NCBI RefSeq assembly: GCF_016429255.1
Contig: NZ_JAELUG010000047.1
Coordinates: 1-45,422 of the forward strand
DNA: 45,422 nucleotides
Reading direction: 5' to 3'
Source of the DNA: Rhizobium sp. ASV8
Lineage (GTDB): Bacteria > Pseudomonadota > Alphaproteobacteria > Rhizobiales > Rhizobiaceae
The first letter of the stretch is position 1. Every line of letters begins with the position of its first letter. Shown piece by piece: positions 26,545 through 33,186 of this stretch. The notes under the pieces were generated by a model. The model made no database searches. It saw only the letters and a program-made list of their open reading frames with translations, and was not told where the DNA came from. The position numbers and the translations under genes were made by a program.

Positions 26545-26585
26545 AGCAGCTCCTGGGAAAACGCACTGCCGTTTTGGCACTTCCC

Positions 26586-26613
26586 AAAAGCCCACTGGGA
26601 CAGCGGGCTTTTT
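26586..26613 (+). terminator. Rho-independent terminator of the LuxR-type gene
   Basis: AAAAGCCC (26586-26593) pairs with GGGCTTTT (26605-26612), extended by CTG/CAG around a 3-nt loop with one internal A-C mismatch, and ends in a T-run (CTTTTTCG). It lies 42 nt after the LuxR stop codon. Confidence 0.8.
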
Positions 26614-26699
26614 CGTATTCAAGAGATCCCTGCCGTCCCCTTTTGGAGGTATGCGACCGCACTCGGCAGGCTCTTGCCAGAATGGGCGCTCAATTATAT

Positions 26700-26735
26700 G
26701 TTCGATATTAGATTTTTAGAGTTCGATATACGAAC
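26700..26735. promoter_or_regulatory. Predicted IclR operator before VOC operon: two GTTCGATAT copies 21 bp apart
   Basis: GTTCGATATTAGA begins at 26700 and the palindromic GTTCGATATACGAAC occupies 26721-26735, a 21-bp period identical to that at 13620-13655. The element ends 13 nt before the VOC ATG, abutting its AGGAG site. The shared arrangement points to control by the IclR regulator encoded at 13840. Confidence 0.7.
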
Positions 26736-26748
26736 TATAGGAGACCCC

Positions 26749-27339
26749 ATGCAAGTCCGCGTCACCAAACTCGGCCATATCGGCCTCACCGTTCGCGATA
26801 TCGACCGTTCCGTCGCCTTCTACGAGCGCTATCTGGGCATGCGGCTGACGGAGAAATTCGAGTATCCCGAGGAGAAAATCGGCCACGGTGTCGCAGTGGC
26901 CGCCGGCGCCTTCGTGCGCTGCGACGTCACCCACCATGAACTGTCCATCTTCCGCATGCGCAAGGATATCCTGCCCGATGACGCACCGAACGCACCTCGC
27001 TTTGGCTTCGGTCTGCATCATATCGCGTTCGAATTGGGCTCGGCCGAGGATCTCAAGGCGCTTTTCGTCAAGATGCGCGACGATGGCGTCGAGATCGTCA
27101 ACTCCCGGAAAGGCGGCCCCGGCAACCAGCCGCGTTTCTATGCCCGCGACCCGGACGGCAACCTGCTGGAATTCTATTGGGGCATCGACAAGATCGGCTG
27201 GACCGGCTCGCCCCGCCCCTACGACCCGATCGAGGAGATCGACCTCCTGGCATTCGACTTCGAAGCCTATGTGGCAAACCGCGAAGAGGACAGCCGCAAG
27301 GCCCGGACGGGCCTGCCGACAGGCGTGCGGAAGCCCTAG
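26749..27339 (+). CDS. VOC-superfamily protein (glyoxalase/extradiol dioxygenase fold)
   Basis: 196-aa metalloenzyme of the vicinal-oxygen-chelate fold. Likely metal ligands of a 2-His-1-Glu site are His10 (LGHIGLTVRD), His90/His91 (GLHHIAFEL) and Glu141 (GNLLEFYWG). The ending DPDGNLLEFYW and the paired beta-alpha-beta units resemble catechol 2,3-dioxygenase-like proteins more than glyoxalase I, so ring cleavage of a hydroxylated aromatic is a reasonable but unproven role. AGGAG lies 5 nt before the ATG at 26749. It is the first gene of an operon with a group-D monooxygenase and a decarboxylase-like gene. Confidence 0.85.
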   Translation: MQVRVTKLGHIGLTVRDIDRSVAFYERYLGMRLTEKFEYPEEKIGHGVAVAAGAFVRCDVTHHELSIFRMRKDILPDDAPNAPRFGFGLHHIAFELGSAEDLKALFVKMRDDGVEIVNSRKGGPGNQPRFYARDPDGNLLEFYWGIDKIGWTGSPRPYDPIEEIDLLAFDFEAYVANREEDSRKARTGLPTGVRKP

Positions 27340-27358
27340 CCTCAGGCAACAGGAATTA

Positions 27359-27378
27359 ACGTAATTAATTGCTTACGT
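27359..27378. repeat. A/T-rich inverted repeat between VOC and monooxygenase genes
   Basis: ACGTAA (27359-27364) and TTACGT (27373-27378) flank an 8-nt spacer, in a strikingly AT-rich 61-nt gap within an otherwise GC-rich operon. It may be an internal promoter/operator or a weak processing hairpin. Confidence 0.4.
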
Positions 27379-27400
27379 AAACATTGCGAGGACCGTACCA

Positions 27401-28621
27401 ATGAACGCCATGCCGCAGCATCATGCTGATACCGTCCGCGACCTTGTCGCGCGGGCAGCATCTCTCAGACCGCTGCTGCGGCAGGAGCAGGCGGCGACGG
27501 AGGCCAATGGCTATCCGACGCAGCGCGTCTATGACGCCATCGTCTCGGCCGGGCTTTTCAACATTCTGACGCCGAAGCGCTATGGCGGATACGAGCTCAA
27601 TCTCGACGACTTCTATCAAGTGGTCATCGAGATCGCCCGGGGCTGCCCGGAAACCGGGTGGTGGTTCGCCCTCGGCACGGGTCACTCGGCCCAGATCGCC
27701 TCCTATTTCGGCGAACAGGCGCAAAAGGAAATCTTCGGCTTCAGACCGAACTTCCAGGCTCCATGGTCCTTTGCCGCAAGCAACACGAAAGCAGAGGCCG
27801 TCGATGGCGGCTACCGCGTGAACGGCACGTGGTACTATTGCTCCGGCGTACCCTATGCCAGCCATTTCATGGGCAATATACCCTTGCCGAAGAATACCCA
27901 AGGCGCCGCCTCGCCGATGCTGACCGTTGTCATTCCCGACGGCAGCTTCACACGGCTGGACAATTGGGGCGACCTGATGGGCATGAAGGGCAGCGGCTCA
28001 CACGGCGTCACCGTGAAAGATGTCTTCGTGCCTGAGCATATGACGTTTTCATTCGACGCCGACGCCGGCCTGGAAGGGCCAACCGTCGGCTTCAACATCC
28101 ATGGAAACTATCTCTATTCCGGGCTGTTTCTGGCTTTTGCCGAGGGCGGCCTTGCCGCCATGGCAACCGGGCTGGCCTATGCCGCCGTCGATGAATATGA
28201 AGAGCTGATCGCGACGCGCAACACGCCGGGCGCTACCACTCTTCGCGCCTATAATCCCGATTATCAACGCTCGCTCGGCATGGCCGTCGCTCTTGCCGAT
28301 AGCGCCCGCGCCATCACGCTCGCGGGTGGCGCGCAATATCTGTCAAACGCAGCATTATGTGCTCGCGGCATCGAACCGTTTTCCGTCGAGAAGGCCATGC
28401 GAATGGATGGCACCTACCATACGGCGGAGCGTCTCGCCTATGAGGCCGTGGAAATCCTCGTCCGCACAGCCAGCTCCACCGCTCTGCGCCAGGACGGCCG
28501 GCTACCGCGATATATGCGCGACATATTGATGACCATCAGTCGCGGCCACGATCAATTCGAATTTCGGGCAGCAGGGATCGCGCAGCAGATCCTCACCCGT
28601 AACCGCAACTTCGCGTTCTGA
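27401..28621 (+). CDS. Group-D flavin-dependent monooxygenase, acyl-CoA-dehydrogenase fold (HsaA/HpaH-C2 type)
   Basis: 406-aa oxygenase component of a two-component system that uses reduced flavin supplied by a separate reductase. It has the acyl-CoA dehydrogenase fold (helical N-domain to about 110; beta domain with WSFAASNTKAEAVDGGYRVNGTWYYCSGVPYA; MGMKGSGSHGVTVKDVFVPEHM; helical C-domain with HTAERLAYEAVEIL). In known members (HsaA, 4-hydroxyphenylacetate C2, DszC-like) the substrate is an aromatic or heteroaromatic. No reductase is in this operon; the nearest is on the opposite strand at 29982-30530. GAGGA precedes the ATG. A true acyl-CoA dehydrogenase role is less likely from the GW-rich substrate region. 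Confidence 0.85.
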   Translation: MNAMPQHHADTVRDLVARAASLRPLLRQEQAATEANGYPTQRVYDAIVSAGLFNILTPKRYGGYELNLDDFYQVVIEIARGCPETGWWFALGTGHSAQIASYFGEQAQKEIFGFRPNFQAPWSFAASNTKAEAVDGGYRVNGTWYYCSGVPYASHFMGNIPLPKNTQGAASPMLTVVIPDGSFTRLDNWGDLMGMKGSGSHGVTVKDVFVPEHMTFSFDADAGLEGPTVGFNIHGNYLYSGLFLAFAEGGLAAMATGLAYAAVDEYEELIATRNTPGATTLRAYNPDYQRSLGMAVALADSARAITLAGGAQYLSNAALCARGIEPFSVEKAMRMDGTYHTAERLAYEAVEILVRTASSTALRQDGRLPRYMRDILMTISRGHDQFEFRAAGIAQQILTRNRNFAF

Positions 28622-28688
28622 GTCGCCGAAAACTACTCGTGCGAACCCGATCACCCCTTTCACAATAGCGGCAGGAGAAGGCAACGCC

Positions 28689-29081
28689 ATGTCCCAGGAA
28701 ATGTTCGATCGCGGACTGGAGATCCGCAAGGCCGTACTCGGCGCAGACTATGTGCAGAAATCGCTCGATGCTGCCGACGACTTCAACAGGGACTTCCAGG
28801 AACTGGTCACGGAATATTGCTGGGGGGCAGGCTGGGGCCGCACGGCGCTGTCTCGCAGGGATCGAAGCCTGCTCAATCTTGTGATGCTCGGCACCCTCAA
28901 TCGCGGCCACGAATTCAAACTGCATCTGAAGGGAGCCCTCACCAACGGCTGCAGCCGCGAGGAGATCAAGGACACGCTCATACAGCTGGCAATCTATGCC
29001 GGCATTCCTGCCGGAGTCGAAGCGTTCCGGCTGGCACGCGAGGTTTTCGCCGAGGTGGACGGCGGCGCGAGAAAAGCTTAG
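28689..29081 (+). CDS. Carboxymuconolactone decarboxylase family protein (PcaC-like)
   Basis: 130-aa small all-helical protein closely similar in motif order to 4-carboxymuconolactone decarboxylase PcaC: GLEIRKAVLGADYVQKSL, DFNRDFQELVTEYCWG, SRRDRSLLNLVMLGTLNRGHEFKLHLKGALTNGCSREEIKDTLIQLAIYAGIPAGVEAF. PcaC decarboxylates a ring-cleavage lactone in the beta-ketoadipate pathway. No other pca genes are here, so it may act on an analogous intermediate. It lies 67 nt after the monooxygenase gene on the same strand. Confidence 0.88.
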   Translation: MSQEMFDRGLEIRKAVLGADYVQKSLDAADDFNRDFQELVTEYCWGAGWGRTALSRRDRSLLNLVMLGTLNRGHEFKLHLKGALTNGCSREEIKDTLIQLAIYAGIPAGVEAFRLAREVFAEVDGGARKA

Positions 29082-29227
29082 TTACCTTGCAAATTCAATA
29101 GATTAAGCGGTAAACGTCACCCTTCCAAGGTATGTCGAACTGCAACTCATTTGTTTAGTCTGAAGTCGGACGTCATGGAGAGCATCGGGCTCTCCACAAT
29201 CGTCAAACCCTATCATGGAGATATCGA

Positions 29228-29512
29228 ATGTCCGTAATGGTCGTCATCCGTTTCCCGGTTGCCCACAGCGCCGTCGTCGCATGGGCTTCAAAGAACGGCG
29301 AGCTGCTGGATCCCATCATCAAGCTTTTCGAAAAGCACAAGCGGATCAGCCACCGCGCCGTCACCAGCGCCACCGAGTTCCTCGACTTTGACGAATGGCC
29401 GAGCGCAGAGGCCTATGCGGCCTTCAAAGCGGAAGCAGCACCCTACATCGAGAAGTTCGAAGCCGCATTCGGCCATCGTTCGACCGACACCATTTACGAA
29501 GTCGTTGAATAA
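29228..29512 (+). CDS. Small dimeric alpha/beta-barrel-like protein
   Basis: 94-aa protein (MSVMVVIRFPVAHSAVVAWAS...IYEVVE) with a beta-alpha-beta pattern and Lys/Glu-rich helix EAYAAFKAEAAPYIEKFEAAFG, reminiscent of the antibiotic-biosynthesis-monooxygenase/dimeric ferredoxin-like barrel group. I do not recognise a specific family. GGAG lies 7 nt before the ATG. It is 146 nt after the decarboxylase-like gene and is closed by a strong terminator, so it may be the last gene of the operon or have its own promoter. Confidence 0.7.
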   Translation: MSVMVVIRFPVAHSAVVAWASKNGELLDPIIKLFEKHKRISHRAVTSATEFLDFDEWPSAEAYAAFKAEAAPYIEKFEAAFGHRSTDTIYEVVE

Positions 29513-29540
29513 AAACTTACCTCCCCTGCTGACTGACCTG

Positions 29541-29570
29541 ATACCGCCGGGCTTGCCCGGCGGTATTTTT
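29541..29570 (+). terminator. Terminator of the VOC/monooxygenase operon
   Basis: ATACCGCCGGG (29541-29551) pairs with CCCGGCGGTAT (29556-29566) around a 4-nt loop and is followed by TTTTT. It lies 28 nt after the small-protein stop codon. Confidence 0.88.
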
Positions 29571-29880
29571 ATGTTCAGTGCGCATGGACGCGATACGATC
29601 CTATCTCCGACGGCAATCGATTATCGTCCGGCGGAGTTGGAGGAGGAGCTGGTCACTTGGATCGACGCCTTGATGATGGGACGATCGCCCGCGCATATAT
29701 CGGCCTTAAATCGTAAGCTATGGGAGCGCTACCTTCGAGCATCATGGCCCAGTAGGAAACTGCCCTCGACACGTGTCGAGGGAAATTGGAAACGGGCCAG
29801 CCTGACTCGACTGATAAGGGCGACGCAAGACGGCGGCAGTGTTGACAGCAAGAGCGGCATAAGCCTGTAGCCACAAAGCA

Positions 29881-29911
29881 AAACGGGAAGCCTTGGAGAG
29901 GCCTCCCGTTT
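29881..29911 (-). terminator. Terminator of the flavin reductase/monooxygenase operon
   Basis: AAACGGGAAGCC (29881-29892) and GGCCTCCCGTTT (29900-29911) form a stem with one mismatch and a 7-nt loop; on the minus strand a T-rich tract (TTTTGCTTTG) follows. It is 71 nt past the flavin-reductase stop codon. Confidence 0.65.
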
Positions 29912-29981
29912 GATCATTGTGCCGGTAATTGCAGATCATTTCGGCCGGAATACCGGCGAGACTTGCAGCTTGTGCAACACA

Positions 29982-30530
29982 CTATTCGGCAGCAGTGCTG
30001 ACGGAGATATACTGCCTGCCGAAATAGACTAGACATGCCTCGGCATCGTTGCCCCTGATATCAACGACACGCGCCAGGAAGATGGAATGCGTGCCGAATT
30101 CGATGATCTGCTCGAGTTCGCAATCGAACGACACGATCGCCCCATCGAGAACCGGCGCTCCGGTCTTCAACGTCGAGTGGCTGATATGAGAAAACCGCTC
30201 TTCGGATGGAACCCCCGCCGAGCCGGAAAACAGATCCGCCACGGTACGATTGACGCCGGCAAGCACATTGACGCATAGCACGCCGTTCGTCTTGATCACG
30301 CTGTTGGAACGGCTCGACTGATTGACGCAGACGAGCAGCGTCGCCGGCGTATCGGTCACGCTGCACACTGCAGACACGGTCGCCCCGCAAAGGCCTGCTT
30401 CCCCATCCGAGGTTACAACGCTCACCGCCGCTCCAAGCTTGGACATGGCCTCGCGGTAAATGAACTTATCGATCATGATCGCACCGCTATCTATGGCAGT
30501 CTGGAAATCGGCGGTTTGCATTTTACCCAT
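29982..30530 (-). CDS. Flavin reductase family protein (HpaC-like)
   Basis: 182-aa NAD(P)H:flavin oxidoreductase supplying reduced FMN/FAD to partner monooxygenases. Family features are visible: MSKLGAAVSVVTSDGEAGLCGATVSAVCSVTDTPATLLVCVNQSSRSNSVIKTNGVLCVNVLA, DLFSGSAGVPSEERFSHISHSTLKTGAPVLDGAIVSFDCEL and HSIFLARV. ATG at 30530 has AAGGGAG 9 nt upstream; another ATG at 30521 is possible, and the longer frame to 30719 overlaps the upstream monooxygenase. It is 14 nt downstream of a group-D monooxygenase, its likely main partner, and is the only flavin reductase in the window. Confidence 0.9.
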   Translation of the reverse strand: MGKMQTADFQTAIDSGAIMIDKFIYREAMSKLGAAVSVVTSDGEAGLCGATVSAVCSVTDTPATLLVCVNQSSRSNSVIKTNGVLCVNVLAGVNRTVADLFSGSAGVPSEERFSHISHSTLKTGAPVLDGAIVSFDCELEQIIEFGTHSIFLARVVDIRGNDAEACLVYFGRQYISVSTAAE

Positions 30531-30544
30531 CGGATCGGTCTCCC

Positions 30545-31729
30545 TTATGCCAGATGCGGCAGGTTCTTTTCGCCCAAGAGGCTGCCACCCGCACCTTCCA
30601 ATGCGCGGCGCTGGTGGCCGAGATGAACCATGAGCGTCTCGAGATCCCGCCGACGACGCTCGAACGGGCTTCGCTGATAAATGATGGAGGCTCCCAGCAG
30701 CTCCAGCGCCATATTGCATGCCTTGCGCACCTGATGACCGGCATTCACGGAGCAGAGCGATGTCATCGCCTCCTCCTCAACGGTCAGGGTTTCGCCGGCA
30801 AACAGCTTGTCGCTGACCTCTTTCGCAACGGAGAGCGAGAAAGCGCGGGCCGCGTTATAATTCATCTCCGCCTCGGCATATTGGATGCGAGCAAACCGGT
30901 CGTTGGGGGAGCGCTTCTTCAACTCCTTCTGGACGTCGTCGAGGATGCGACGGCCGAGACCGAGGACGACGCCTTGAAGCGAGATTGCGATGAAGTCCGC
31001 ATGGCGTGAGAGAGGCGGCAGATGATCCGCAGCACCGGCGAAATACTTGAACACGTATTTCTCGGGAACGACGACGTCCTCCACCTCATAGTCCGTGCTG
31101 CCCGATCCGCGCAGGCCGAGCGTATACCAGGTATCCAGAAGGTTGACCTTGTCCTTGGGAAGATAGGCAACACGGAATTCCGGCTGGCCGTCGGCGTCGC
31201 GCAGCAACTCGCCGTTTTCATAGAGATGGATGCCGCAGACGATGCAATCGGCGCTGTGAATGCCGCTGCCGAAGGGCCAGCGTCCCTTGGGGATATGCCA
31301 ACCACCTTCCACCTTGTCGGCACGCTGCGGCGGATAGTATCCGCCGGCCGTGGCGAAATCCATCGAGGTGTAGAGTTCGCGTGCGATCTCTTCCGGGAAC
31401 TGCGCTCCGTAAAAGCCTGTGTCCGACAAGATCTGCACGTTCCAGGCAACGGAGGCGTCATGATAGGAGAGCGTTTCGACAGCCCTGATCTGGTCGTCAA
31501 AACGCATTTCCGGGCCGCCCCAGGCAGCCGGCCATGCGATGCGGAAGGCCCCCGCTTCCTTCAGCGCCGCCACCATGCGTGGCGTCAAATGCCGGATGCG
31601 ATCAATTTCCGGCGCCTCCTCTTCGATCAGGGGGCCGAGCGCCTTCAGGTTTTCGAGAATCTCGGCGGAGGACTTGTAGCTATCCACCGGGGCCTCGACG
31701 ATCCTCACGCTTGCTTGACTTGCACTCAC
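30545..31729 (-). CDS. Group-D flavin-dependent monooxygenase (second, acyl-CoA-dehydrogenase fold)
   Basis: 394-aa oxygenase with the same fold as the protein at 27401: helical N-domain (EEEAPEIDRIRHLTPRMVAALKEAGAFRIAWPAAWGGPEM), beta domain (GGWHIPKGRWPFGSGIHSADCIVCG; YTLGLRGSGSTDYEVEDVVVPEKYVF) and helical C-domain ending in an Arg-rich segment. The GRWPFGSG and LGLRGSGS motifs are typical of flavin-dependent hydroxylases rather than acyl-CoA dehydrogenases. It is paired with the flavin reductase 14 nt downstream. Sequence divergence from the 27401 protein suggests a different substrate or step. Confidence 0.87.
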   Translation of the reverse strand: MSASQASVRIVEAPVDSYKSSAEILENLKALGPLIEEEAPEIDRIRHLTPRMVAALKEAGAFRIAWPAAWGGPEMRFDDQIRAVETLSYHDASVAWNVQILSDTGFYGAQFPEEIARELYTSMDFATAGGYYPPQRADKVEGGWHIPKGRWPFGSGIHSADCIVCGIHLYENGELLRDADGQPEFRVAYLPKDKVNLLDTWYTLGLRGSGSTDYEVEDVVVPEKYVFKYFAGAADHLPPLSRHADFIAISLQGVVLGLGRRILDDVQKELKKRSPNDRFARIQYAEAEMNYNAARAFSLSVAKEVSDKLFAGETLTVEEEAMTSLCSVNAGHQVRKACNMALELLGASIIYQRSPFERRRRDLETLMVHLGHQRRALEGAGGSLLGEKNLPHLA

Positions 31730-31792
31730 GTTTCATTCCTTTCATCGTGGCCTTACGCGATCCCCCTCGCGCGGATCGCCCCACACATTGTT

Positions 31793-32809
31793 TCAACCGT
31801 TTCGCCGAGCCAGTGACGGGAAATAGCGTGCCTGCGGTAGCTGATCGACGCTGAGGAAACCGGGTTCCGCATCCAGGGTGTCGCGGACGCGGTTGACCAG
31901 CGACGCAGGCGTGATGACGTCTCCGAGGAAATTGTCGGTGCGCAGATTCATGCTCGGCACGCCTTCCACGATCCATTCATTGAAGGCCGTCGCACCATCC
32001 GGCAGATGCTGCATGATAAACTGGCCTTCGGCGACAATGCCGCCTTCCAGTTCGAAGACCACGCGCTCCATGAAGCCGCAGGTCGTACCGGCCTTGATCG
32101 GACGATCCGTCTTGGCATTCGGCATATCGCGCTCGGCGATAACGGGCTCGTTGACGGTTTTAGTTGACTTGATATCAAGCCCGAGCGCCCGCACCAGCGG
32201 GCGGAGCGCCACCTCGAAGATGCCGCGGTGGCCATGGGGTGCATCGTAGCCCCTGGCGTAGAACTCTTCCCGCGTGATTCCGATCTGCTCGCCATGGCCA
32301 CCCACCGTACCGAAGGCGCCGAGGTCGCAGATATTCCGGCCGATCAGCCGATCGATTTTCTGAACGGAGGCCAGGAAGGACAATGGTTGCGCATACCAGA
32401 AGGTGTCCTGCACGCCGACGCTGACCAGCGTCTTGCCGTGTGAGCGGAAAATCGCATCGAGCTCCCGCGCGACCGGCGTTTCGTGATCGATGTAGAATGG
32501 CTCAAAGGCATCCTCGGCGATCGTCACAACATCAAGGCCAGCCTTGGCGGCCTTGACAGCGGGCTCGTAGAGGTCGGCCAAATGGGTGCAGTGCGTCATG
32601 ACAACGATATCAGCGCCGAATTTTTCGAAGGGAACATTCGGCTGGCAGATTTCGACACCTTGCAGTTCGGGCGCAGAGAAGTCCTTTCCCTCGATCGTGC
32701 GCACATAAGCGGCAACGACCTCGACGTCCTTTTCCTTAAGATACTTCGTCGTAACCCGTCCTACCGATCCCAGCCCATACAGGATGGCACGTATTGGCCT
32801 CAAGCTCAC
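31793..32809 (-). CDS. DapB-like NAD(P)-dependent dehydrogenase
   Basis: 338-aa oxidoreductase with an N-terminal Rossmann fold (residues 6-30, RAILYGLGSVGRVTTKYLKEKDVEVVAAYVR) and a C-terminal domain like dihydrodipicolinate reductase and 2,4-diaminopentanoate dehydrogenase. Specific substrate is not readable. GTG at 32809 is chosen because AGGAGG (32815-32820) is 5 nt upstream; another GTG at 32827 would lie on top of that ribosome site. It is the first gene of the minus-strand operon with the monooxygenase and reductase (63-nt gap), suggesting a reductive or oxidative step on the hydroxylated intermediate. Confidence 0.82.
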   Translation of the reverse strand: MSLRPIRAILYGLGSVGRVTTKYLKEKDVEVVAAYVRTIEGKDFSAPELQGVEICQPNVPFEKFGADIVVMTHCTHLADLYEPAVKAAKAGLDVVTIAEDAFEPFYIDHETPVARELDAIFRSHGKTLVSVGVQDTFWYAQPLSFLASVQKIDRLIGRNICDLGAFGTVGGHGEQIGITREEFYARGYDAPHGHRGIFEVALRPLVRALGLDIKSTKTVNEPVIAERDMPNAKTDRPIKAGTTCGFMERVVFELEGGIVAEGQFIMQHLPDGATAFNEWIVEGVPSMNLRTDNFLGDVITPASLVNRVRDTLDAEPGFLSVDQLPQARYFPSLARRNG

Positions 32810-33186
32810 ATTCCCCTCCTTTGGCACGGGTCAGATGCCCGCATGCCCTGCCTATGCTGGTAGAATTGCCCTCTCCCTCGCTCAGGTACATACCCCTGCA
32901 AGGTGAATGCTGCCTCAATTCCCCTGTCTCCAATCCGAAACGGAAGAGTGCAGCATTGCTCCATGACGATGCGGGAAGCGCTTTGGCTGTCAGCGTGGCC
33001 GTGGTGAGCTTGCCACCATAGGAAGCTCCGCCATGCTTCAATTCGAAGCAGCCAAGGAAGATGGATTGAGTATCCCTAGCCTGACGGCGAGCAGGCGGGA
33101 GGGCGTCGAGATGACTGCCTGATGTCGAAGCAGGCCGCTCGGCTCCGCGGCGTCAGCGCCGCGGAGCCGATGGCAAGGGTCAGGGC
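32810..33186. other. 377-nt gap upstream of the DapB-like operon
   Basis: No gene is supported. It carries the hairpin at 33139-33170, the AGGAGG of the DapB-like gene, and presumably its promoter, which I cannot place. Short open frames here look like noise. Confidence 0.4.
33139..33170 (-). terminator. 14-bp perfect hairpin after the substrate-binding protein gene
   Basis: TCGGCTCCGCGGCG (33139-33152) and CGCCGCGGAGCCGA (33157-33170) pair perfectly around a 4-nt loop, 16 nt past the binding-protein stop codon. There is no T-run; it may terminate transcription or protect the message 3' end. Confidence 0.65.

Larger units (their letters stand above)
29513..29981. other. 469-nt gap between convergent monooxygenase operons
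   Basis: Contains the two terminators described at 29541 and 29881 and no supported gene. A long open frame across 29259-29870 overlaps the small protein in another frame and has the low-complexity Arg/Ser/Pro-rich make-up of a shadow frame. Around 29761-29781 CTCGACACGTGTCGAG is a perfect 16-bp palindrome of unknown role. Confidence 0.5.

Noticed and set aside
26749..29081. Complete beta-ketoadipate (pca) pathway
   Set aside because: Only a PcaC-like gene is present; no protocatechuate dioxygenase, PcaB, PcaD or PcaIJ is visible.
29259..29870. 203-codon plus-strand open frame
   Set aside because: It overlaps the 94-aa gene and its terminator and has shadow-frame composition.
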